Notes: a model not told the origin generated them from the letters alone. 6,141 bases of DNA from Acidiferrobacteraceae bacterium (GCA_002713825.1 PAUU01000008.1:9267-15407); one strand, 5' to 3'; positions 1-5,818 are shown, counted from the first letter of the stretch. Numbers and translations are program-made.

Positions 1-53
1 CCAGCTGAGACAAAAACAACAATACAGATGCCGACGTAGGATGTTTGGCGCAT
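1..53 (-). CDS. Possible N-terminus of an exported protein, cut by the left window edge
   Basis: On the minus strand an ATG at 53-51 opens a frame that stays open to the window edge (17 codons, beginning MRQTSYVGICIVVFVSAG). A short polar start followed by a hydrophobic run is what a signal peptide or membrane anchor looks like, so this may be the start of an exported protein encoded beyond the left edge. It has the same orientation as the metallophosphoesterase gene upstream of it, which ends at 188. I see no good Shine-Dalgarno sequence before the ATG. A TTGACT hexamer on the minus strand around 90 could be a -35 box but has no convincing -10. The frame is too short to assign a family and could be chance. 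Confidence 0.3.
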   Translation of the reverse strand, partial: MRQTSYVGICIVVFVSA

Positions 54-187
54 GGAAACGAGAATCGTGACGTCAGGATTTAGTCAAACGGCTGATTAGT
101 CTGAGAAAAAGCCGGGCGATGATTCTAATCCGAGGAGGATACGGTGTTTGCTATTGTCTATTGACCAGCATGCAGGATGAGCGCCTT

Positions 188-1246
188 TCAACAGTGGAGA
201 TCAATGCAGGTGATCTCGTTGCGTGAGCCGAGGCGCATTGCGGGGCCCCAGGTACCGGTACCGGGCGAGACATAGAGATGGCAGTCGTCCCGGGTATGCA
301 GCCCACGGATGATCTTGAACTGTTGGCGCACTAGCCAGTTGAAGGGGAAGATTTGGCCGTTATGAGTGTGTCCACAGAGCATCAGATCAACTCCCGCGTC
401 GACCGCTGCCTCCCATCCCAGTGGCCGGTGATAAAGGAGTATTTTGAAGTGTTCACGTGCTAGTTCAATTTTGGCGAGCTCGTGTTTGACCTGGTGTCGA
501 TCTTCGGCGTCGTCGATCCCGATCAATTGCAGCTCTTCGAAACTTACCGCCTGGGTTCGCAAAAGTATGCAACCGGCGTCTTCCAGCATGGGGATGACCC
601 ATTCAAGTCCGGCGTAGCGCTCATGGTTGCCGATCGAAAAATAGATCGGCGCATTTAAGGTTTTAAGCGACGCGATATCTTTTGGTCCCACCCGTTTCGC
701 GTCCAGAAAGTCTCCTGTGATGAGCACGAAGTCCGGGTTCTTGCTATTAATGGCCTTCACTACTCGCTCGAGAAACCTGGCGGACCGGGATCCGATATGC
801 ACGTCACTGATCTGGACAAGACGGATGTTGCGGGTAAACCGGGGGGGGCTAAAACGAAGTTCTTTACAGTGCAGGCGCTGGGCAGTTGCGAAAGCAACAA
901 TAACCATGCTGATTCCGATTGCAAGAATGACGAGGGCAGCCCATCGATCATTCAGCAGGAGACCGAGTCTTAAACCCTCGTAGAGCAGGCAGGGCGTCAA
1001 GAACACAAATCCAATGCCCATCCAGTTGTAGAGAGCGACTTCCAGTGTACGGCTGGAGCTTCTAAAGGAGAGCCACAGGATCGCGATGACGGCGAACCAA
1101 AGTCCCACGATCTCAGGAACGTTCAGCAGGGCGGGATAACCCAACCATGTAGTCAGGCGATGCAGCGGATAGATGTAAACCAAATAGGCTGCGAGCAGGA
1201 CAAATGACCAGAAGATCATGAACTGTTTGGTGTGCTTCCAAAACAT
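188..1246 (-). CDS. Membrane-anchored calcineurin-like metallophosphoesterase (YkuE/YaeI-like)
   Basis: A 352-residue protein with a membrane N-terminus and a metal-dependent phosphoesterase C-terminus. Hydrophobic segments at about 9-27, 45-61, 71-97 and 102-122 suggest four membrane spans. The catalytic domain starts near residue 140 and has the full set of binuclear metal motifs in order: D148-x-H150 (ISDVH), GDF at 178-180, GNHE at 206-209, H273 in YHRP, and GHTHNGQ at 292-298. The closing GTGTWGPAMRLGSRNEI stretch is typical of the YkuE/YaeI branch, whose characterised members act on lipid or other phosphoesters at the membrane. The substrate here cannot be read from the sequence. The gene lies 15 bases after the dehydrogenase stop, so it is probably the second gene of that transcript. 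No clear Shine-Dalgarno sequence precedes the ATG, and Met10 is a possible alternative start. A G8 tract (841-848, plus strand) lies in the coding region at the linker to the catalytic domain. Confidence 0.93.
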   Translation of the reverse strand: MFWKHTKQFMIFWSFVLLAAYLVYIYPLHRLTTWLGYPALLNVPEIVGLWFAVIAILWLSFRSSSRTLEVALYNWMGIGFVFLTPCLLYEGLRLGLLLNDRWAALVILAIGISMVIVAFATAQRLHCKELRFSPPRFTRNIRLVQISDVHIGSRSARFLERVVKAINSKNPDFVLITGDFLDAKRVGPKDIASLKTLNAPIYFSIGNHERYAGLEWVIPMLEDAGCILLRTQAVSFEELQLIGIDDAEDRHQVKHELAKIELAREHFKILLYHRPLGWEAAVDAGVDLMLCGHTHNGQIFPFNWLVRQQFKIIRGLHTRDDCHLYVSPGTGTWGPAMRLGSRNEITCIDLHC

Positions 1247-1261
1247 CGAAACAAAGACGCG

Positions 1262-2902
1262 TCAGGCGTCCGGATGTTTCAAAATGCGCCGAGCCGCCTC
1301 GTGAGCCACCATGATGGTGGGCGCGTTGGTGTTGGCAGAGGTGATATTGGGAAAAATCGATGCATCTACAACACGAAGACTTTGAATCCCGAAGACCCGA
1401 AGATCAGAATCGACCACCGCATTTTGAATGTTCGCTCCCATACGGCATGTTCCACAGGGATGATAAACCGTCGTCGAACGTTGTCGGAAATCGCTCAGAA
1501 TATCCTCCTCCGCCATGGTCGTCAGATCAAGATCAGGTGGAGCGGCAAGTACGGCTCTAATCGCCTTTGTATCCTGAATTCGACCCACCAGGCGCGCCAT
1601 TGAGACGACCCCGTCAAGATCCTGTTGTGTCGTCAGATAGTTCGTGGTGATCCGCGGTGGCGCATGAGGATCAGATGAATAAATCTCGATGGACCCTTCA
1701 CTGGCGGGGCGGCAGGGATTAAAACCCAAGATAAACCCGGGGTACGGATCCGGCAGAGTCAGCTTTCGGGTTTCCCCTTCGGCAGGCTGGTAGCTGACCG
1801 GATTGCAGTACAACTGCGTATCGCTTGTCTCAAGGCCAGGGCGGGATCGGGCCAGCCCCCCGATCTGGTTAACGCTGAGGGATAAGGGTCCCGATTGGCG
1901 GAGCAGGTACTGGATTCCGGCGCCGATCCGGCCCGGCCAGGTGCGAAGCGTGTGGTTTAGTGTGGGGCGGTTCGCACGGTAGAAGTAACTGATCCCAAGA
2001 TGATCCTGAAGGTGGCGCCCGACATGCGGATGCTCCAAAACCGATGGAACTCCATGCGCCTGAAGGAGGCCGCCGGGCCCAATTCCGGAGAGTTGCAGCA
2101 GTTGCGGTGAGTTGACTGCTCCTGCGCATAGCAAGACTTCCTTTCTCGCCCTTATTTCGATGAACTGATTGCCCAATTGACCCGTGACGCCAATTGCAGC
2201 ACGCCCCTTTATATCGATCCTGGTTACTGTCGCGCTTGTGAGGATGTCTAGGTTCGATCGATGAGTCACCGGATGCAGAAATGCGGTGGCTGAAGAGCAT
2301 CTTTTTCCGGCTCGCGTCGTGATCAGATAAGGGCCGACTCCTTCGCCTTCAAGGCATAAGTCGTCAGGAGAAGTCAGACCGGCTTGTAGAAATGCGTCGG
2401 CGAACTCGTGCTTCAGTGAATGATAGTCTGCTGACGCATCGTGAATCGTTAGCCGATTGCCCCATCGGGGATGGGAGTTTGTGGTCCGCGATGCGCCAGA
2501 CTTCGCAGAGAATTCCTCGAAGCTCTCGTAGACCTGTGCGACGTCACTGTAACCCCATCCCGGATTTCCAGCTCTTTCCCAATCTTCATAGTCTTCCGCC
2601 TGACCCCGGTGATAAACCATGGCGTTAATGGAGCTAGAGCCTCCCAGCACTTTGCCGCGAGGCCAAAAGAGCTGACGGTTTGCGATTGCCGGGTCAGGCT
2701 CTGCGGAGTAGCACCAGTTCACCTTAGGGTCGGTGTAGGTGATGCCATAGCCGATCGGTGTGCGAATCCAGAAGCGGTTGTCCGAGGGACCTGCTTCGAG
2801 CAGAATGACCTGGTGCTTGCCGTCGGCGCTTAGCCTGTCCGCCAAAACACAACCTGCTGAGCCGGCGCCGACGATAATGAAATCCGCTTCTTTTTTCAGC
2901 AC
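1262..2902 (-). CDS. GMC-family FAD-dependent alcohol/choline dehydrogenase-like oxidoreductase
   Basis: A full-length (546 residues) glucose-methanol-choline oxidoreductase, a flavoenzyme that oxidises an alcohol to an aldehyde. The FAD dinucleotide-binding loop GAGSAG is at 12-17, with the acidic residue of the fold in LLEAG at 34-38. GMC signature 1 (PRGKVLGGSSSINAM) starts at 81 and signature 2 (GAVNSPQLLQLSGIG) spans 261-275. The C-terminal substrate domain carries the active-site histidine H481 in YHPCGTCRMG and the paired Asn (N526) in SANTNAP. This fits the AlkJ/BetA-like subgroup of bacterial alcohol and choline dehydrogenases. The substrate is not determined, and neither betaine aldehyde dehydrogenase nor a choline transporter is nearby, so I do not call betA. 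The start is a GTG, with GAGAGAG ten bases upstream as a fair ribosome binding site. It is probably the first gene of a two-gene transcript with the phosphoesterase. I found no convincing promoter in 2903-3058. Confidence 0.96.
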   Translation of the reverse strand: MLKKEADFIIVGAGSAGCVLADRLSADGKHQVILLEAGPSDNRFWIRTPIGYGITYTDPKVNWCYSAEPDPAIANRQLFWPRGKVLGGSSSINAMVYHRGQAEDYEDWERAGNPGWGYSDVAQVYESFEEFSAKSGASRTTNSHPRWGNRLTIHDASADYHSLKHEFADAFLQAGLTSPDDLCLEGEGVGPYLITTRAGKRCSSATAFLHPVTHRSNLDILTSATVTRIDIKGRAAIGVTGQLGNQFIEIRARKEVLLCAGAVNSPQLLQLSGIGPGGLLQAHGVPSVLEHPHVGRHLQDHLGISYFYRANRPTLNHTLRTWPGRIGAGIQYLLRQSGPLSLSVNQIGGLARSRPGLETSDTQLYCNPVSYQPAEGETRKLTLPDPYPGFILGFNPCRPASEGSIEIYSSDPHAPPRITTNYLTTQQDLDGVVSMARLVGRIQDTKAIRAVLAAPPDLDLTTMAEEDILSDFRQRSTTVYHPCGTCRMGANIQNAVVDSDLRVFGIQSLRVVDASIFPNITSANTNAPTIMVAHEAARRILKHPDA

Positions 2903-3058
2903 AGTCGATGAACTCTCTCGATCTTGTATCCTGATCTTTAAGGCGTGAGTTTAAGACGATAGAACTTGAAAAACCCACCATCCAGTCTTTTCTCACTCTT
3001 GAGTACTGGCGAGTATCATAAGAGGAGTTACCAGGTTTCGTAAGCAGGAGAATCCGTC

Positions 3059-3519
3059 ATGTCAACTAAACATAATCCATTAGATGCGGTATATACGGAG
3101 GGTGCCGTCACTGATGCAGCAGAGCTTTACGACAACTGGGCAGAGGAATATGAAGCGGATCTCCGGGCGGTCGGCTACGCGGCTCCGGAGCGATGTGCAA
3201 GAGCCCTGGCGAGTGCCGATCCGATTCTTTCCTCACCCATCCTTGATCTTGGTTGCGGCTTGGGGCTCTCGGGGGAAGCATTGCCCCGGGTTGGTTTTAA
3301 AGAGATTGACGGCTACGATTGTTCTGAGGGCGCGTTCGCCCGCAAAAAAGACTGCTATCGGGAACTTTTTCGTGTCGACCTTGCGCAACCGGATTCAATT
3401 CCAGAAAGAGGGTGCCGTCATGCTGTAAAGGAATATGGTCCACACCTTCCTGGCCGTGATGTCGGTGCGCGCGGATATATCTTGAGAAAGTGCTGAAAGG
3501 ATCTGATCTGACCGAATGA
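3059..3519 (+). pseudogene. Decayed class I SAM-dependent methyltransferase (WBSCR27-like), frameshifted and truncated
   Basis: The ATG at 3059 has a good ribosome binding site (AGGAG, 3046-3050, 8-base spacing). It opens a frame that reads like the N-terminus of the WBSCR27/methyltransferase-like family: an AELYDNWAEEYEADL segment near residues 21-35, then SAM-binding motif I as ILDLGCGLGLSGEAL (about 61-75) and the acidic motif II region (IDGYDCSEG). After DLAQPDSIPE (about residue 115) the match to the family breaks. The same frame continues to a TGA at 3494-3496 (145 residues), against roughly 200 or more for the family. Family-like fragments lie in different frames: AVM and CKGI near 3414-3437, DVGARGY near 3458-3478 in the original frame, and LEKVLKGSDLTE at 3481-3516 in the +2 frame, ending at TGA 3517-3519. 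This indicates several small indels and loss of the C-terminal half. An alternative is that the 145-residue product is still made as a stub, but it would lack most of the fold. Confidence 0.8.
3098..3420 (+). repeat. 13-base direct repeat inside the methyltransferase pseudogene
   Basis: GAGGGTGCCGTCA occurs at 3098-3110 and again at 3408-3420, exactly 310 bases apart in the same orientation. The second copy lies where the reading frame stops resembling the methyltransferase family. The copies are read in different frames (E-G-A-V in the first). A recombination or template-switching scar is possible, but one such pair in 6 kb is not far from chance. Confidence 0.5.
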
Positions 3520-3550
3520 GAGGCGTCACGTTAATCGTGAGTTCATCCTT

Positions 3551-3992
3551 GTGAACTGCTTTAGCCTAAAAAGCCAGGTCGCGTTGGTCATGGGGTCTGG
3601 ACGCGGTCTTGGAAGAGCAATGGCGCGTCGCCAATAGGGCAGAATCATTAATATCACCTCAGTTGCGGGGCCTATTGCGGGAAGCGGCGATACGCTTTAC
3701 ACCGCGTCGAAAGGAGGGCTTGAGGCGATGACCCGCGCGCTGGCGGTGGAACTTGGCAAATCTGGAATCACCGTCAATGCGATCGCACCGGGCTGGTTTG
3801 CTACGGAGATGAATGCCGAGGCGGCCGACGACCCCCGGTATTGCTCAGTGGCTTTCACATCGCAGTGCTCTAGGACGCTGGGGTGATCCGGAAGAGCTTA
3901 TTGGGCCCGCGGTGTTTTTGGCATCGGATGCTTCATCCTATGTCACAGGACACGTATTGGCAGTCGACGGTGGAATGCTTGCGACCATGTGA
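3551..3992 (+). pseudogene. Decayed short-chain dehydrogenase/reductase (SDR) with internal deletion, in-frame stop and frameshift
   Basis: This is a broken Rossmann-fold NAD(P)-dependent oxidoreductase. From a GTG at 3551 the frame reads FSLKSQVALVMGSGRGLGRAMARRQ, the cofactor-binding N-terminus of a classical SDR with TGxxxGxG altered to MGSGRGLG, then hits TAG at 3635-3637. The same frame resumes at once with GRIINITSVAG (catalytic Ser), YTASK (catalytic Tyr and Lys) and ITVNAIAPGW. A normal SDR has about 100 more residues between these two parts, including the NNAG motif, so that block is deleted. At the C5 run 3832-3836 the frame shifts by one base. The +1 frame continues [19 protein letters not shown], then [21 protein letters not shown], and ends at TGA 3990-3992. 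In the original frame translation would stop at 3884. No ribosome binding site precedes the GTG. What remains resembles the gluconate 5-dehydrogenase or 3-oxoacyl-ACP reductase type of SDR; the substrate cannot be read. Confidence 0.9.
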
Positions 3993-4080
3993 AGACCTCA
4001 TAGGATCGGCAATAAGCGATAGTCACCTGCAGGATTAAATTGTTTGGATTGCGGTGGGCATTGGGCCAGCCGCGGTAATC

Positions 4081-4087
4081 AAGGAGG
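4081..4087 (+). promoter_or_regulatory. Strong Shine-Dalgarno sequence that fixes the GYD gene start
   Basis: AAGGAGG lies 8 bases before the ATG at 4096. This spacing favours 4096 over the in-frame GTG at 4054, which has no ribosome binding site and would add 14 residues that do not resemble the family N-terminus. Confidence 0.85.
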
Positions 4088-4095
4088 AGAATGTT

Positions 4096-4425
4096 ATGCC
4101 GTGCTATCTTTATCAGGCGTCTTATACCGGCGCCGCAATTAAGACTCTGGTTGGCAATCCGCAGGATCGGACTGGACCAGCCAAAGCAGCAATTGAAGCA
4201 AACGGGGGCACGATGATCGGAGCGTGGATGGCTTTTGGGAGTGACGACCTGGTGGTGGTTGCAGATATGCCGGATGATGCATCCATGGCGGGTGTCGCAC
4301 TAGCGGTGTCTGCGACTGGCGCGATCGAGGGGGGCAAAACCACCAAGCTTCTCGATATGCCTACAGCCGTAGAGGGCATGAAGAAAGCAAAAGCCGTTCT
4401 GGACGTGTATCAGCCACCCAGCTAA
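4096..4425 (+). CDS. Small GYD-domain protein
   Basis: A 109-residue protein that matches the GYD domain family (Pfam GYD), small single-domain proteins of the dimeric alpha/beta-barrel type found widely in bacteria, with no settled biochemical role. Family traits seen: the opening YLYQASYT strand with a small polar turn, the GPAKAAIEANGGTMIGAWMAFGSDDLVVVADMPDD block (about 27-61), where FGSDDLVVVAD corresponds to the eponymous G-x-Y-D region (Tyr replaced here by Asp), and a C-terminal amphipathic stretch (about 88-104). The length is normal for the family and no signal peptide or membrane segment is seen, so it is probably cytoplasmic. It stands alone downstream of two pseudogenes and converges on the regulator gene. 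I saw no clear promoter in 3993-4080. It may once have been co-transcribed with the now broken genes. Confidence 0.88.
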   Translation: MPCYLYQASYTGAAIKTLVGNPQDRTGPAKAAIEANGGTMIGAWMAFGSDDLVVVADMPDDASMAGVALAVSATGAIEGGKTTKLLDMPTAVEGMKKAKAVLDVYQPPS

Positions 4426-4436
4426 AAGAGCAGTCA

Positions 4437-4466
4437 AGCCCCTGGGGTGGCACCACTCTCGGGGCT
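4437..4466 (+). terminator. Stem-loop just after the GYD gene, probable transcription terminator without a U-tract
   Basis: AGCCCC (4437-4442) pairs with GGGGCT (4461-4466). The stem continues inward through a T/C mismatch, then a G-U, G-C, G-U run (4444-4446 with 4457-4459) and GTG/CAC (4447-4449 with 4454-4456), closing on a four-base loop GCAC. It begins 12 bases after the GYD stop codon. No run of T follows on the plus strand, so it is not a textbook intrinsic terminator. It could also protect the 3' end of the message. Confidence 0.5.
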
Positions 4467-4589
4467 CGGCGACAAAAGGAAGCGGCGGGCCAATGGAAGT
4501 TGAAGGAAGGAGACAAAGAGGAAGGCTTCCATCGTAACGATGCCGCCGCACACCGCTTAAGTTTTTCGCTTAACACTTCCCCTGAGAAT

Positions 4590-4653
4590 CGGTGGTTCGG
4601 CGAGGGCACTGGAGGAGTACCCGGGAGTTGCCCCCGCCGTATCGGTGCCACCG
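4590..4653. repeat. Long imperfect GC-rich hairpin
   Basis: Nested inverted repeats: CGGTGG (4590-4595) with CCACCG (4648-4653), CGGCG (4598-4602) with CGCCG (4635-4639), an A/C mismatch, GGGCA (4604-4608) with TGCCC (4629-4633), then CT/AG with one bulged T. That gives about 18 base pairs around a 15-base loop (4611-4625). It lies between convergent genes. No T-tract follows on either strand, so a simple intrinsic terminator is not certain. Confidence 0.5.
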
Positions 4654-4665
4654 TGCACCGCTAAC

Positions 4666-4679
4666 CCACCCCCGGGTGG
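4666..4679. terminator. Short palindromic hairpin near the regulator gene end
   Basis: CCACCC (4666-4671) pairs with GGGTGG (4674-4679). In RNA the loop would open to CCCG. On the plus strand it is followed by ACATTTCATTGGATTTT, moderately T-rich, which could end plus-strand transcripts. On the minus strand it lies about 40 bases beyond the regulator stop, with no T-tract after it. Confidence 0.35.
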
Positions 4680-4717
4680 ACATTTCATTGGATTTTGTGC
4701 TCTCCGGTTACCTTTGT

Positions 4718-5023
4718 TTACAGCGAGGATTTAAGAACCGTCTCCACTGCCGAAAGATAGGTTTGAACCGCTTTTTTTCCCTTACCCGTACAGTGATAGG
4801 TGGTTCGGGTTTTTCTACCGATGAAGGCCTTTTTAATGTTGACCAGACCGTCGTCCTCAAGTTTTTTCATATGTGTCGATAGATTGCCCCGCGTGAGCTC
4901 AAGCTCTGCGAGCAACGTGTTGAAGTCAACTGCACCCTTGGCAAGTGACAAGTGCGCCATGATTCCCAGGCGGACCCGATCGAATAACGCCGGATGAACG
5001 TTGAGAAGCTCGCTTGAAGCCAT
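4718..5023 (-). CDS. Small winged-helix transcriptional regulator (MarR/ArsR-like, HTH_34 type)
   Basis: A 101-residue one-domain DNA-binding protein. From the ATG at 5023 it reads MASSELLN, then HPALFDRVRLGIMAHL (helix 1), FNTLLAELELTRGNLSTHMKKLEDDGLV (helix-turn-helix, recognition helix about 44-56), a wing around 62-77 (IKKAFIGRKTRTTYHCT) and a C-terminal helix (about 80-98) likely used for dimerisation. This order matches the 'winged helix DNA-binding domain' (HTH_34) family. There are no cysteine clusters for metal sensing and no separate ligand domain. The gene follows the membrane protein gene by 13 bases. A longer start, TTG at 5053, would overlap it by 17 bases. Neither start has a good ribosome binding site, so translational coupling is likely. 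I prefer the ATG because the extra residues do not resemble the family. Its probable target is the three-half-site operator at 5752-5774. Confidence 0.88.
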   Translation of the reverse strand: MASSELLNVHPALFDRVRLGIMAHLSLAKGAVDFNTLLAELELTRGNLSTHMKKLEDDGLVNIKKAFIGRKTRTTYHCTGKGKKAVQTYLSAVETVLKSSL

Positions 5024-5036
5024 AACACCGGTTGCG

Positions 5037-5738
5037 CTAAACGGCCGCGTCAACCTGACCGCGATGCAGTCGAATCAGTCTGGCCATTGAAATAAGTGCG
5101 ACCAAGCTGAATGCGGCTAAGGGCATCAGCAAGGTTTGACTCTGCGTAAGAAACTGGTAAAGCCCAGTCGCAATGCACAAGGCGCCTAGCAGTACGGCTA
5201 ATCGCGTCGGCAACGTAAAGAGTCGACCCTGCACCAGATAATCACCGGTAAAAGCGAGCAACAGGGGAGGGATCCATTCCGGGCGCCCGGCCAGCATGAC
5301 GAGGGCGACAGCCGCGAACTTGAGTAAAAGGTCGGAGAGGTAAGACAGGAGTCGGGCGTAACGAAAGTTGCGAACAATATAGGCGTTCAGTTCTTCGCCA
5401 CTGTTGCGGGCGGCACGCCAAATAACAAAATAAAGAAGGATAACGAGCCCAATCAGGATGCCTGCGATGAGTCCGATACCGACCAGGCGGATATCCGGGA
5501 AGGCCGCCCCCAACATCAGCATCTTAGTCAGAGCGCCCCCGCTCAGCGTTTCGATCAAAAGCAAAAGGGCAGACACACCGAGCGCAAGCCCCTGGAGAAT
5601 CAGATTTGCCGTTAACGTAACGCCGAACAACCCCGTGGTCTGTGCGGGCCTGTCGTTGTGCTCCGCTTGATCGAGAACCCGACGGATGAGTTCAACGTCA
5701 GCAATGGCTTTGCGGACATTCAGTTCTTCTGGAAACAT
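5037..5738 (-). CDS. Multi-pass inner-membrane protein of unknown function, partner of the winged-helix regulator
   Basis: From an ATG at 5738 the protein has 233 residues. A charged cytoplasmic-looking N-terminal helix (about 6-30, ELNVRKAIADVELIRRVLDQ) precedes about five or six hydrophobic segments near 39-62, 84-108, 133-151, 155-168, 178-196 and 203-221. A basic tail follows (RLIRLHRGQ). No catalytic motif, transporter signature or signal peptide is visible. I do not recognise a characterised family. Membrane proteins of this shape are often encoded beside small HTH_34 or PadR-like regulators, and the pair forms an operon here. A GTG at 5753 would add five residues. I prefer the ATG because AAAGAG (weak Shine-Dalgarno) lies just before it, while the GTG lies inside the operator palindrome, only about 15 bases from the predicted transcript start, with no ribosome binding site. 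Confidence 0.8.
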   Translation of the reverse strand: MFPEELNVRKAIADVELIRRVLDQAEHNDRPAQTTGLFGVTLTANLILQGLALGVSALLLLIETLSGGALTKMLMLGAAFPDIRLVGIGLIAGILIGLVILLYFVIWRAARNSGEELNAYIVRNFRYARLLSYLSDLLLKFAAVALVMLAGRPEWIPPLLLAFTGDYLVQGRLFTLPTRLAVLLGALCIATGLYQFLTQSQTLLMPLAAFSLVALISMARLIRLHRGQVDAAV

Positions 5739-5751
5739 GAGGCTCTTTGAC

Positions 5752-5774
5752 ACAAACTAGTTTGTAATACAAAC
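5752..5774 (-). promoter_or_regulatory. Probable operator: three alternating ACAAAC/GTTTGT half-sites
   Basis: ACAAAC (5752-5757), GTTTGT (5760-5765) and ACAAAC (5769-5774) form two overlapping inverted repeats. The left one is a perfect 14-base palindrome, ACAAACTAGTTTGT. The right one is GTTTGT-AAT-ACAAAC. The array abuts the -10 box and covers the predicted transcription start of the membrane protein/regulator operon. A bound protein would block initiation. The natural candidate is the winged-helix regulator encoded by the same operon (inference). Confidence 0.75.
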
Positions 5775-5803
5775 ATTATGAAAGAAGCATTAAACCCTGT
5801 CAA
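5775..5803 (-). promoter_or_regulatory. Sigma70-type promoter of the membrane protein/regulator operon
   Basis: On the minus strand TTGACA (plus-strand 5798-5803) is a perfect -35 box. Seventeen bases later comes CATAAT (5775-5780), a -10 with one mismatch to TATAAT. Transcription should start near 5767-5769, giving a leader of about 30 bases to the ATG at 5738. This near-consensus promoter would be strong unless repressed, which fits the operator placed on its start site. Confidence 0.82.
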
Positions 5804-5808
5804 TACCT

Positions 5809-5818
5809 GGTTTAAACC
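5809..5818. repeat. Perfect palindrome GGTTTAAACC upstream of the -35 box
   Basis: The 10-base palindrome lies 5 bases upstream of the minus-strand -35 box. Related TTAAACC words occur at 5790-5796 and 5812-5818, and CAGGGTTTA at 5870-5878 is the exact reverse complement of TAAACCCTG at 5791-5799. It may be a second protein-binding site in the divergent region, or AT-rich coincidence. Confidence 0.35.

Larger units (their letters stand above)
4426..4717. other. Convergent intergenic region rich in hairpins, no gene seen
   Basis: These 292 bases separate the ends of the GYD gene (plus) and the regulator gene (minus). The open frames crossing it on both strands have no recognisable family features, so I do not call genes. 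Besides the hairpins listed separately it contains GGAAG-G-CTTCC (4520-4530) running into CATCGT-A-ACGATG (4530-4542), TTAAG/CTTAA arms at 4557-4561 and 4569-4573, and the heptamer ATCGGTG repeated at 4588-4594 and 4641-4647. Such a density of inverted repeats could reflect termination from both sides, a structured RNA or a degenerate repeat element. Confidence 0.6.

Noticed and set aside
250..261. GGTACCGGTACC tandem repeat in the metallophosphoesterase.
   Set aside because: It encodes the conserved Gly-Thr-Gly-Thr motif of the family and is explained by protein constraint.
2724..2996. Minus-strand 90-codon frame and plus-strand frames overlapping the start of the GMC gene.
   Set aside because: Out-of-frame shadows of a gene with clear GMC signatures.
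3638..3883. Reading the SDR remnant as a TAG-readthrough (recoded) enzyme.
   Set aside because: TAG sits at the edge of a large deletion and a separate frameshift follows, so readthrough would still not give a complete enzyme.
4067..4079. CAGCCGCGGTAAT matches the conserved 530-loop of 16S rRNA, just upstream of the GYD Shine-Dalgarno sequence.
   Set aside because: Only 13 bases match and neither flank resembles 16S rRNA, so it is not an rRNA fragment; most likely coincidence.
4054..4095. Longer GTG start for the GYD protein.
   Set aside because: AAGGAGG lies inside that extension at ideal spacing for the ATG at 4096, and the extra residues are not family-like.
4361..4651. Minus-strand open frames of 96 and 83 codons downstream of the regulator gene.
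   Set aside because: They run antisense into the GYD gene end and through the hairpins, with no recognisable domain.
4592..4882. Plus-strand open frame of 96 codons across the intergenic region and into the regulator gene.
   Set aside because: It overlaps the well-supported regulator gene in antisense, has no ribosome binding site or family features, and is rich in Arg, Pro and His as expected of non-coding GC-rich sequence.
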